Below, one piece after another: positions 43,701 to 51,792 of a stretch of DNA of 64,000 nucleotides. Position 1 is the first letter of the stretch, and each line of letters starts with the position of its first letter. The notes beneath the pieces are model-generated. The model was not told the origin of the DNA, did not search any database, and worked only from the letters and a program-made list of their open reading frames with translations. This DNA is from Clostridium_AF sediminicola (GTDB taxonomy: Bacteria > Bacillota > Clostridia > Clostridiales > Clostridiaceae). The DNA is taken from NCBI RefSeq assembly GCF_050402865.1, contig NZ_BAABMF010000004.1, forward strand, positions 124,001-188,000, in the 5' to 3' direction. A program made the translations under genes and the position numbers.

Positions 43701-44138
43701 TTGAGCGGAATATTAGATAAATATAAAGAATCAATAAAATTAACTTATAACCATACTTATAGAATGTTTACTCACTTAAAAAATATTATAGATAATTATT
43801 TAAAATTAGATAATCCAGATGAAATTACAAAAGAAGTATATAGAGATTCAATAATAAAAAAGTATGAGACTTTGGAAGATTTGACGTGGAAGTTATTATC
43901 TAAAATTTTTAAAGAATCCGGATTGGAAATAAATAACCCAAGAGGATGTTATAAACAAGCTTATAAAGAAGGGCTTATTACTGATATTAATGTTTGGAAC
44001 GATATTTTACTATCTAGAAATAGCACTGCACATATTTATAACGAAGAAGATTATGATAAAATAAAAAACAAAATAATAGATAAATACATAGATGCAATAG
44101 AAGGTTTATTATCTAATATTTCTAAAGAAGTGATGTGA
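43701..44138 (+). CDS. HEPN/nucleotidyltransferase substrate-binding protein (HI0074 family)
   Basis: This 145-residue all-helical protein has the HEPN-like RX4H motif R106-NSTA-H111 (LLSRNSTAHIYNEED). The preceding helices (YETLEDLTWKLLSKIFKESG, YKQAYKEGLITD) match the nucleotidyltransferase substrate-binding family HI0074. In such pairs the HEPN protein is an RNase-like toxin or binding partner, and the MNT nucleotidyltransferase silences it by AMP transfer. The next gene overlaps by 4 bases. GGAGG lies upstream of TTG 43701. Confidence 0.78.
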   Translation: MSGILDKYKESIKLTYNHTYRMFTHLKNIIDNYLKLDNPDEITKEVYRDSIIKKYETLEDLTWKLLSKIFKESGLEINNPRGCYKQAYKEGLITDINVWNDILLSRNSTAHIYNEEDYDKIKNKIIDKYIDAIEGLLSNISKEVM

Positions 44139-44800
44139 TAATTATGTATGGAATAAACGAAACGGTATATGAAAACTTAATTCAATATTTTCTTAACACA
44201 GAAGAAATAAATAGTGTAATTTTATTTGGTTCTAGAGCAAAGGGTACTGAGAGAAAAAATTCTGATATTGATATTTGTATAGATTGCTCTACTGACAAAA
44301 GAGGAACTATTGTAGAAGCAATTGATGAGTTGGTTGGAATTTATACTTGTGATATTCTTTTTAAGGATTCTTTAAATGAGGAGATTAGAAAACAAATAGA
44401 GAGAGATGGAATTGAGATTTATAGTAATGTAAAAATGGAATTGTTACAAAACCATATTCTTGAATTAGAAAATGAATTATTAAAACCAGAAACTAGGCAA
44501 TCGGCTAAAAAAATTAGTGAATTACTTTCTGAAGATTTTATTGAATTTTGTAGTTCAGGAAAGATATATCATTATAGTAATGGCGATATTTGGGATAATG
44601 AGAGTAAATCATCTGAACTAAAGTGGCAGATAATAGCGTTTGAAATAAAACAGCTTTCAAGTGATTGTGTACTGACTACATATAAGTTAATAAAGCATAG
44701 TGAATTAGATGAAACAAAGAAATATTCACTTCGTAGTTCTATATGGAAACTTTCAAATGATACATGGAAAATGGTTTTCCACCAAGGAACTAACTCTTAA
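44135..44800 (+). CDS. MNT-type nucleotidyltransferase fused to a DUF4440/NTF2-like domain
   Basis: Residues 1-100 are a minimal nucleotidyltransferase with G32-S33-R34 and D44-x-D46 (FGSRAKGTERKNSDIDI). Residues 103-221 (ILELENELLKPETRQ, FIEFCSSGKIY, LTTYKLIKHSE, SIWKLSNDTWKMVFHQGT) look like a DUF4440 cone-fold domain. MNT proteins normally stand alone at about 100 residues, so the fusion is unusual. It overlaps the HEPN gene (GTGA), so the pair is made together, as in HEPN-MNT toxin-antitoxin modules. GTG 44135 is the likely start; ATG 44144 is an alternative. Confidence 0.72.
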   Translation: MIIMYGINETVYENLIQYFLNTEEINSVILFGSRAKGTERKNSDIDICIDCSTDKRGTIVEAIDELVGIYTCDILFKDSLNEEIRKQIERDGIEIYSNVKMELLQNHILELENELLKPETRQSAKKISELLSEDFIEFCSSGKIYHYSNGDIWDNESKSSELKWQIIAFEIKQLSSDCVLTTYKLIKHSELDETKKYSLRSSIWKLSNDTWKMVFHQGTNS

Positions 44801-44825
44801 CTAATAAAATGGGGTGATATAAAAA

Positions 44826-46121
44826 ATGGAAACTTGTTTGTACAAAGGGAAACATATTTGCGCTTATGATGTGACTAATGTAAATTATGCTTTAAATTAT
44901 GAACTAAAAAAACAGTGGAGAATAGCTGGGAGAAATGGAGAATTACTATGCTCAGAATGCGGTATGGAAGTTTTATTGAGAGCTAATGATCCAAGGAAAA
45001 GAGTACCTCATTTTTCTCATAAAGCGGCAGATTACAAGTGTCCATTTAGTCATAACAATTTGAGAGAATCGGAAAATCATAAAAAAGCAAAAATGATTTT
45101 GTATCACTATTTTAAAGAAAAATATCCAGAAATACAGCCTATTATAAATCATAGATTTCCAAATAGAAGAAGAGCAGATTTGTATATGGAATTTAGTAAT
45201 GGCGATAAGTTGGCTGTGGAATATCAAAGAACTCAGCTAGATTTGCATGAATGGCAGGGGAGACATAAGGATTATAAAAAAGCAAATATTAATGTCCTAT
45301 GGCTAATTGGTGGCAATGAGAAAAATGTTAAAACAAAAGAAAAACAAGTGGAAGTAACTTTTTTTCAGCAGATAATGTTAAATGAAGAGGAAAAAGTAGC
45401 TGTTTATTTAGATGTAGATAATTCAAAAATTGTCCTTGCAAAGAATATGAGATATTCAGATCCATATAACAATAACAATGATTTTGAGGAGTTATATATA
45501 AAAGTATATAATCTTAATGATATTGGAATAAATTCTAAGGGATTTATAGAGTGTGACTTTATTGAGGAGTATAAAAAAGTAAATAAAGAGTTTGAGGACG
45601 AGCATTGCAATAAATGCATCCTCCAGAAAAAAGAAATAGATGAGTCATTAGAAGTAAATTCCATAGATGACGGAGAGAATAAAAGGGATAATTTTTTTGA
45701 TATGTTAGAGGAAATTGAAGAAAAAACAATTACTTATTTTTCTGATTATGCTCCTTATAAGAATAAAATCAAGCATATTTTAAATGGAGATGAAAGACAA
45801 TTAGAAGAAGTAGCAATGTTTTTTAGAGCTAATGGTAACTCTAATCATTTTAAGTTTATAACAGCTATCTTTAAGTATAATTATTTGTATCATAAAAATG
45901 AAGAAATTAATGAAATATATACTCAGTTGATGGATAAAGCAGGTCTTGGATACTGTGAATTAGAAATAGAAGAAAAGTCTTATAAAAAATTAGTATGCCC
46001 TATATGTAAGGGAGTACTGAAACGAAAATATGGAAACTTTGGCGCAGTTATTCAATGTAGTAACTATCCAGTTTGTAAAGTTTCTTTTAATGTTGATTTG
46101 GAAAAGCAGAACAGAGAGTGA
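44826..46121 (+). CDS. CoiA-like nuclease-domain protein with C-terminal zinc ribbon
   Basis: This 431-residue protein starts with a four-residue-type metal knuckle (LLCSECGMEVLLRAND, VPHFSHK), followed by the CoiA nuclease core: ESENHKKAK, then RRADLY and AVEYQRTQLDL, which supply the D and E-x-Q catalytic residues of the PD-(D/E)xK type. The C-terminus (LVCPICKGVLKRKYG, IQCSNYPVCK) is a topoisomerase-type zinc ribbon that binds DNA. CoiA is tied to competence and recombination of incoming DNA; long versions like this also occur in accessory islands. It is preceded by GGGGTG and lies 25 bases after the HEPN/MNT pair. Confidence 0.75.
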   Translation: METCLYKGKHICAYDVTNVNYALNYELKKQWRIAGRNGELLCSECGMEVLLRANDPRKRVPHFSHKAADYKCPFSHNNLRESENHKKAKMILYHYFKEKYPEIQPIINHRFPNRRRADLYMEFSNGDKLAVEYQRTQLDLHEWQGRHKDYKKANINVLWLIGGNEKNVKTKEKQVEVTFFQQIMLNEEEKVAVYLDVDNSKIVLAKNMRYSDPYNNNNDFEELYIKVYNLNDIGINSKGFIECDFIEEYKKVNKEFEDEHCNKCILQKKEIDESLEVNSIDDGENKRDNFFDMLEEIEEKTITYFSDYAPYKNKIKHILNGDERQLEEVAMFFRANGNSNHFKFITAIFKYNYLYHKNEEINEIYTQLMDKAGLGYCELEIEEKSYKKLVCPICKGVLKRKYGNFGAVIQCSNYPVCKVSFNVDLEKQNRE

Positions 46122-46172
46122 GATAAAATGAAACAAAAACTTCACACAGAAAAGTTTCAAAAATGAAAAATG

Positions 46173-46457
46173 CTATTCTGGAAATAGAGTTTTCATGATA
46201 GAAGCCATTTCTTCAGGAGATTCTACTGCTCCTTGTGATAACCATTTTATTAAAAGATTAAAAAATCCTCCAATATGAAAGGCTAGGGCATAGTGTTCCT
46301 CTTTTGTTATGGAGGATTCTTTGATTTCTGGCATAACAGTTTTTCTAGTAATACTAAGAAGTTGCTCAAATTCCTTTAATAAAAAGTATAGTAAGTTGTC
46401 ACGCTGCAATAGATTTAAAAATTCAATATGATTTCTCCATACTGGATTTATTTGACC
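46173..46457 (-). pseudogene. TetR-family regulator reduced to its C-terminal domain
   Basis: Reading down from about 46457, the frame gives INPVWRNHIEFLNLLQRD, LYFLLKEFEQLL and AFHIGGFFNLLIKWLSQG, which is the TetR_C_8-type ligand domain. The DNA-binding N-terminus is missing: upstream is a stop with no start codon, apart from an internal TTG at 46409. A remnant. Confidence 0.65.
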
Positions 46458-46527
46458 TATGGATACATTGTTGATATTATTATTAATAAGAAAGTTTAAT
46501 GAATTTTATGTTTATAGAGGAGATACA

Positions 46528-47244
46528 ATGGCTAGAAAAGAAGCGCTTTATAAAAAAATAGAAAATGATTTATTGGGAAAAATCAATAGAGGATTGTATG
46601 AAGTAGATGATTTCATACCTACTGAAATGGAATTGGCGAAACAATACAATGTTAGTAGAGTTACTGTAAGGCAAGCAACAAATAATTTAGTTAAAGAAGG
46701 GTATCTTATACGAAATCAAGGGAGTGGAACTGTTGTAGCTAGATCTTGTCCTAAAATTGGAAAAGCTACTGAAATAAAGAGTTTTAAAGAAGAAATATTA
46801 GAATTGGGAAAAACCCCAAGTACAGAAATACTAAAATTTGAAATAATAAAAGCAGATAAAACAATTTGTGAGGTTCTAAAGAAAGATATAAATGCATTAG
46901 TTTACTATGTGATTCGATTGAGAAAGGCAGACGATGAACCAATGGTATTAGAAATATCTTATATTAGTGTTGATGATTTTCCAGATTTAACATATAACCA
47001 ACTGAAAGAATCAAAATACCAGTATTATGAGAAAGAAAAAAAATTAATTATTGATCATAGTGAACAAATAATAACACCAATCCTTCCTGATAAGAAAACA
47101 GCTGAATATTTACAAGTATCAGAAGATAAACCTTTGATTAAAGTTATGAATACAACCTATTTAGATACTGGTAAAGTTCTTGATTATACTGAAATGATCT
47201 TAAATTCTGAGAAATATCAGTATACATCAATTAAGACTAGATAA
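46528..47244 (+). CDS. GntR-family regulator (HutC/UTRA type)
   Basis: This 238-residue protein has an N-terminal winged HTH (IPTEMELAKQYNVSRVTVRQ, residues about 31-50) and a C-terminal UTRA ligand domain (NALVYYVIRLRKADDEPMVLE through YTEMILNSEKYQY). UTRA regulators of PTS operons respond to phosphosugars such as GlcNAc-6-phosphate. Start ATG 46528 was chosen for AGAGGAG just upstream; the longer frame from 46459 lacks an RBS. It lies directly ahead of the PTS/sulfatase operon, with direct repeats in between, so it is the likely local regulator. Confidence 0.87.
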   Translation: MARKEALYKKIENDLLGKINRGLYEVDDFIPTEMELAKQYNVSRVTVRQATNNLVKEGYLIRNQGSGTVVARSCPKIGKATEIKSFKEEILELGKTPSTEILKFEIIKADKTICEVLKKDINALVYYVIRLRKADDEPMVLEISYISVDDFPDLTYNQLKESKYQYYEKEKKLIIDHSEQIITPILPDKKTAEYLQVSEDKPLIKVMNTTYLDTGKVLDYTEMILNSEKYQYTSIKTR

Positions 47245-47255
47245 ATTTTTTTCAT

Positions 47256-47292
47256 ATAATTTGTATTAACATATTTATAATTTGTATTGACA
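47256..47292. promoter_or_regulatory. Direct repeats ATAATTTGTATTRACA, candidate GntR sites
   Basis: ATAATTTGTATTAACA (47256-47271) and ATAATTTGTATTGACA (47277-47292) start 21 bases apart, two helix turns. The second overlaps the -35 box, so binding there would block the promoter. Confidence 0.55.
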
Positions 47293-47316
47293 AATACCGT
47301 TGTAAAGTTATACAAT
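47287..47316 (+). promoter_or_regulatory. Promoter of the PTS/sulfatase operon
   Basis: TTGACA (47287-47292), an 18-base spacer and TACAAT (47311-47316). A leader of about 190 bases follows, with no clear terminator or riboswitch fold that I can see. Confidence 0.7.
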
Positions 47317-47517
47317 GTAAATACAACATGGCTGAGCGGAGAAGGTATAGTAGTAATCAAAGATAAATAAAGGGAGGTCATCAAATATTAAGTATAAGTG
47401 AGAAGTAAACGGGTAAGCGTAATATTTTTTATTTATTAAGATTTTTTTAGCATTATTAAGGCACTTCAGTTTTTTGTAATATTTATTAAAAAATAACTTA
47501 TTGGAGAGGAAATGATT

Positions 47518-49101
47518 ATGAAAAATAAATTTATGGAATCATTCAGTGAACAGTTTGTTGGATTAGGTCAAAGACTCGGTAAATCAATCTTATTGCCAAT
47601 TTCAATATTACCAGTAGCAGGTTTATTATTAGGTGTTTCTGCAGCTTTATCATCAGGAGCAACTGTACAAGCATATTCATTTTTACAAAGCAATATTTTG
47701 CAAAACATACTCTCAATTTTACTTAGTGTTGGTAAAGGTGTGTTCATGGCACTACCGTTGATATTTGCTATAGGAATTGCAGTGGGATTAGCAAAGGGTG
47801 AAAAAGGAACGGCAGGTTTAGCTGCTGTTGTTGGATACTTTGTGTTATTAACATCAGTAAATGCTTTTTTATCAATAACTGGTAAACTAGCTCCAGCAGG
47901 TGAGGATGTTCGATTATACGGTCAAGTAATGCAATATGGCATTCATACTTTGAATATGAATGTGTTTGGAGGGATTATTGCTGGTATAGTAACTTCTTTT
48001 GTTCACAATAAATACTACAAAACAAAACTTCCTGAATTTTTAGCATTCTTTGGAGGTTCACGATTTGTACCAATTGTTAATACATTTGTATTTATATTTG
48101 TTGGATTTGTAATGTTTCTTGTTTGGCCACAGGTAGCTAATTTAATTGCTTTTCTTGGTACAGCAATTCAGGGACTTGGATTATTAGGAAGTTTTTTATA
48201 TGGACTACTTTTAAGAACATTCTATGTATTTGGTTTGCACCATGTTTTTTATCTTCCATTCTGGACAACAGCTGCAGGTGGAGTTTTAGAAGTAAATGGT
48301 GTTGTTATAGAAGGATGGCAACAAATCTTCTTAGCACAATTAGCTGATCCTAATACAACAAAATTCTTTGCAAATATTGGTCTTTACAATTCGGGAAGAT
48401 ATTTTCACATGTTGTTTGGTTTACCAGCGGCTTGTTATGCAATGTACAAAACAATACCTGAAGGACCAAAACGTAAAGCAACAGCAGGATTTATTGCATC
48501 TATAACATTAACATGTATCATTACAGGAGTTACTGAACCTATTTCATTTGCATTCTTATTTGCATCACCATTATTGTTTGTAGCTGAAGCTATATTATTT
48601 GCTTTTTCTTTCTTGGTAGCATCAATATTTGGCATAACAATTGGATCAACATTCTCAGCAGGAATTATTGAATTTCTATTGTTTGGAGTTTTCCAAGGCA
48701 ATGCCAAGACAGGATATCTATGGATTCTTGCATTAGGTATACCTATAGCTATTCTTTACTATTTTGTATTTAAAACTTTGATACTAAAATTAAATGCTAA
48801 AACACCTGGTAGAGATGAAGATGAAAATACTGATGAGAAAAAATTAAATAGTTCTTATGAGTCAGGAAAAGCATCTGAAATAATTGAAGCTTTGGGTGGC
48901 TTGGATAATATTGTTGAAATTGATAACTGTGCAACAAGGTTAAGAGTAACAGTTAAGAAATTAGAACCTGTAAATAAAGATGGATTTAAAGCAACGGGTG
49001 CTTACAATACAATAGTTAGAGGAAAGAATATTCAAGTAATATATGGTCCAAAAGTTAATTTGATACGTACAGAGGTAGATGAATATATTGAAACATTATA
49101 A
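47518..49101 (+). CDS. PTS transporter EIICB, glucose/N-acetylglucosamine superfamily
   Basis: This 527-residue protein has a membrane EIIC domain (residues 1 to about 425), opening FVGLGQRLGKSILLPISILPVAG, with LRTFYVFGLHHVFYLPFW and the ITGVTEPISFAFLF motif. An EIIB domain follows, with phosphorylated C471 in EIDNCATRLRVTV. It imports and phosphorylates a hexose or hexosamine. The neighbours NanE and a sulfatase suggest an N-acetylhexosamine, perhaps sulfated (inference). ATG 47518 fits the GGAGAGG spacing better than ATG 47512. EIIA is encoded separately at 50513. Confidence 0.88.
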   Translation: MKNKFMESFSEQFVGLGQRLGKSILLPISILPVAGLLLGVSAALSSGATVQAYSFLQSNILQNILSILLSVGKGVFMALPLIFAIGIAVGLAKGEKGTAGLAAVVGYFVLLTSVNAFLSITGKLAPAGEDVRLYGQVMQYGIHTLNMNVFGGIIAGIVTSFVHNKYYKTKLPEFLAFFGGSRFVPIVNTFVFIFVGFVMFLVWPQVANLIAFLGTAIQGLGLLGSFLYGLLLRTFYVFGLHHVFYLPFWTTAAGGVLEVNGVVIEGWQQIFLAQLADPNTTKFFANIGLYNSGRYFHMLFGLPAACYAMYKTIPEGPKRKATAGFIASITLTCIITGVTEPISFAFLFASPLLFVAEAILFAFSFLVASIFGITIGSTFSAGIIEFLLFGVFQGNAKTGYLWILALGIPIAILYYFVFKTLILKLNAKTPGRDEDENTDEKKLNSSYESGKASEIIEALGGLDNIVEIDNCATRLRVTVKKLEPVNKDGFKATGAYNTIVRGKNIQVIYGPKVNLIRTEVDEYIETL

Positions 49102-49142
49102 CAGAATATTTTAATTTGACTTATATAGAAAGGGGTTATTTA

Positions 49143-50510
49143 ATGAATGTAGTTTATATCCACACCCATGACAGTGGAAAAATGTTAAGTCCATATGGAT
49201 ATAATGTTCCAACACCAAATTTAATGGAATTTACAAAGGACGCACTTCTTTTTAGAAAAGCCTTTTGTGTTGGTCCAACCTGCTCTCCTAGTAGAGCAGG
49301 TCTTCTCACAGGAACCTATCCACATCAGAATGGAATGCTAGGATTATCACAGCGGGGATTTGCTTTGAATGACTATTCAAAGCATCTTGTGAATTTTTTA
49401 AAAGGGAACAACTATCAAACGGTTTTGTGTGGGATACAACATGAAGCAGGAAATTATTTGAATCATGAAGAAGGAGCAAATATAATTGGATATGATTTGG
49501 ATATCACATCTAGCAATAAAGGATTAAGTCAAGAAGAATTAGTTAAATGGGATATTGAAAATGCGAAAAATATAAAATCTTGGTTAAAAGAAAATAAAAA
49601 AGATAAACCTTTCTTTTTATCATTTGGAATGTACTCTACTCATAGAAGGTATCCTACTGAATTGAAAGAAGGAATAAATGAAAATTATGTTAAGCCTCCT
49701 TATCCACTGGTTGATAATGAGATAATAAGAAAAGATTATGCTAGATTTTTAACATCAGCTTCATGGTTTGATGATGCATTTAAGATTGTTTTAGATGCAT
49801 TAAAAGAAAATCAAATATACGAAGATACCATCATCATATTTACTACAGACCATGGTATTGCAATGCCATTTGTTAAGTGCAACTTGTTTGACACGGGTAT
49901 TGGCGTATCTTTAGTGATACGTGTTCCAGAAAGTAAGGTCAATGGTAAAGTTGCAGATCAATTAGTTTCACATATTGATGTTTTTCCAACTTTATGTGAT
50001 TTGTTGAATCTTGAAAAACCAAATTATTTGGAAGGTGAATCTTTTGAAAGAATTTTTCAGGATACTAATTACAAAGTGAGAGAAGATATTTTTAGTGAAA
50101 TTAATTTTCATACTTCTTATGAACCTTGTAGGAGTATAAGAACTGAAAAGTATAAATATATTCGCTATTATGATGATTATATGAAAATCAATAAATCTAA
50201 TATTGATGATTCTATTTCAAAAGAGTATTACATGAATAATGGATTGCAAGAAGTAGAAAAATATAAGGAAGCATTGTATGATCTCACTTATGATGTAGGG
50301 GAAAGAAACAATGTTGTCAATGATAACAAATATAAAGATGTACTAGAAAAACTAAGAAATAGGATGAATGAAATCCAGGAAAAGACTAAGGACCCAATTT
50401 TAAATGGCAATATTTCGGTTCAACAAGGATGGAAAGTCAACAAAAATGAGTGCTTACATGCGGGTTCAAAAGATCCTAATGATTACATTGGAAACTATAT
50501 AGGAGGATAA
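49143..50510 (+). CDS. Cytoplasmic type I sulfatase, N-sulfoglucosamine sulfohydrolase-like
   Basis: This 455-residue protein opens MNVVYIHTHDSGKMLSPYGY without a signal peptide. The formylglycine site is C47-S-P-S-R51 in TCSPSRAGLLTGTYPHQNG. FTTDHGIAMPFVKCN supplies the metal-binding D-H pair. The CSPSRA.LLTG..PHQNGM..L context resembles heparan N-sulfatase (SGSH). Cys-type sulfatases need an anaerobic maturase (anSME), not seen here. Located between the two PTS genes, it probably desulfates a sugar phosphate or imported sugar inside the cell. AAAGGGG precedes ATG 49143; the longer frame from 49116 has no RBS. Confidence 0.83.
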   Translation: MNVVYIHTHDSGKMLSPYGYNVPTPNLMEFTKDALLFRKAFCVGPTCSPSRAGLLTGTYPHQNGMLGLSQRGFALNDYSKHLVNFLKGNNYQTVLCGIQHEAGNYLNHEEGANIIGYDLDITSSNKGLSQEELVKWDIENAKNIKSWLKENKKDKPFFLSFGMYSTHRRYPTELKEGINENYVKPPYPLVDNEIIRKDYARFLTSASWFDDAFKIVLDALKENQIYEDTIIIFTTDHGIAMPFVKCNLFDTGIGVSLVIRVPESKVNGKVADQLVSHIDVFPTLCDLLNLEKPNYLEGESFERIFQDTNYKVREDIFSEINFHTSYEPCRSIRTEKYKYIRYYDDYMKINKSNIDDSISKEYYMNNGLQEVEKYKEALYDLTYDVGERNNVVNDNKYKDVLEKLRNRMNEIQEKTKDPILNGNISVQQGWKVNKNECLHAGSKDPNDYIGNYIGG

Positions 50511-50512
50511 AT

Positions 50513-50980
50513 ATGTTTTCTTTTATAAATAAAAAAAGTGGAATTATCTCCCCTGCAAAAGGGGTTTTGAAATCAATTGAGAAAGTAAATGATGAAGCAT
50601 TTGCAAGTAGAAGCCTAGGTGACGGGTTTGCAATTGAACCTGTAGATAACCGAATTATATCTCCTGTAAATGGAACAATAGTATTTATTGCAAATGAATT
50701 GCATGCTTTTGGTATTCAATGTGATAATGGAGTTGAGTTATTGATTCACATAGGAATAGATACTGTATTACTTAAAGGACAAGGTTTTAAATCATATATT
50801 AAAGAAAATCAAGATGTGAAGCAAGGGGATCTCCTCATGACAGTAGACTTTGAAAATATTAAGGATAAAGTGGTAGCAACTGATGTTATTGTAATGGCTA
50901 CTTCCGGTGAAAAATGTAAAATCAATGAAGAAGGAAAGCTAGTTGAGGTAGGTCAAAAGAAAATAGTTGAATTCAGATAG
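50513..50980 (+). CDS. PTS EIIA component, glucose type (Crr-like)
   Basis: This 155-residue EIIA-Glc domain has H64 (NELHAFGI) and the phosphorylated H79 (ELLIHIGIDTV), with ISPVNGTI and EPVDNRI. It passes phosphate from HPr to the EIIB domain of the 47518 protein. It begins 3 bases after the sulfatase stop with GGAGG inside the sulfatase end, showing tight cotranslation of sulfatase and PTS. Confidence 0.92.
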   Translation: MFSFINKKSGIISPAKGVLKSIEKVNDEAFASRSLGDGFAIEPVDNRIISPVNGTIVFIANELHAFGIQCDNGVELLIHIGIDTVLLKGQGFKSYIKENQDVKQGDLLMTVDFENIKDKVVATDVIVMATSGEKCKINEEGKLVEVGQKKIVEFR

Positions 50981-50991
50981 GGGATAAAGAG

Positions 50992-51720
50992 ATGAATGAA
51001 GAGCAAAGCAAACTTATTGAAAGTATGAAAGATGGCCTTATAGTTTCTTGTCAAGCTAAAAAAGATGACCCTATATATTTGCCAGGTATTGTAGTTAAAA
51101 TGGCAGAATCTGCTGTTTGGGGTGGCGCATGTTGTATTCGTGCAAATACACCAGAAGATATAAAAAGTATCAATGAAGCAGTTGAGTTACCTATTATTGG
51201 GTTGTGGAAAATTCATAGCGAAAACAGCCCAGTATTTATAACTCCTACAATGGAAGCTGTAAGAGCTGTTATTGAAGCAGGTGCGGATATTATTGCTGTG
51301 GATGCTACTGATAGGTACAATGCCCAAGGGAAAAAAGCTTTTACTATTATTGAAGAAATCAAAAAAGAATTCCCGGACATATTAATATTAGCTGATATAC
51401 GAAATGCTGAGGAAGCAGTAAATGCTCTAAAACTTGGAGCTCATATAGTTGCACCAACTTTATATAGATTTAATGATAACCCTAAATCTATAGATAGTCC
51501 AGATTTTGAGATGTTAGCAAAGATTATTAGAGAATGTGAAGGCCTTGGTTATGTATTTATGGAAGGAAAAATAAATACTCCAGAAGAGGCTGTTGAGAGT
51601 ATTTATTTAGGAGCCCATGCAGTGGTTGTGGGAAGTGCGATAACTCGCCCTCATTTGACAACTTTGCGATATACTCGAAAGCTGAATAAATACAATAAAT
51701 CTATGCCGTTATATTACTAG
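50992..51720 (+). CDS. nanE: N-acetylmannosamine-6-phosphate 2-epimerase NanE
   Basis: This 242-residue TIM-barrel protein has GLIVSCQAKKDDP, MAESAVWGGACCIRAN, LPIIGLWK, IIAVDATDR and AHAVVVGSAITRPHL, the standard NanE blocks. It converts ManNAc-6-phosphate to GlcNAc-6-phosphate. No sialate lyase or ManNAc kinase is nearby, so the ManNAc-6-phosphate probably comes from the PTS itself, perhaps after desulfation. nagA and nagB are not in the window. GGGGAT precedes ATG 50992, 11 bases after EIIA. Confidence 0.92.
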   Translation: MNEEQSKLIESMKDGLIVSCQAKKDDPIYLPGIVVKMAESAVWGGACCIRANTPEDIKSINEAVELPIIGLWKIHSENSPVFITPTMEAVRAVIEAGADIIAVDATDRYNAQGKKAFTIIEEIKKEFPDILILADIRNAEEAVNALKLGAHIVAPTLYRFNDNPKSIDSPDFEMLAKIIRECEGLGYVFMEGKINTPEEAVESIYLGAHAVVVGSAITRPHLTTLRYTRKLNKYNKSMPLYY

Positions 51721-51792
51721 TAGCAACTGGTTATGTATGGGGCATTCAAGGGCTTATGATTTTTTTATTTATCAAAACTGGAGGAGAATTGA

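Noticed and set aside
47325..47350. Sequence ATGGCTGAGCGGAG resembling the D-arm of a tRNA-Leu or tRNA-Ser
   Set aside because: No acceptor stem, anticodon arm or T-loop follows at the required distances; it is part of the PTS operon leader.
47341..47511. Riboswitch or T-box in the long leader of the PTS operon
   Set aside because: No conserved riboswitch core or terminator/antiterminator pair could be recognised by eye.
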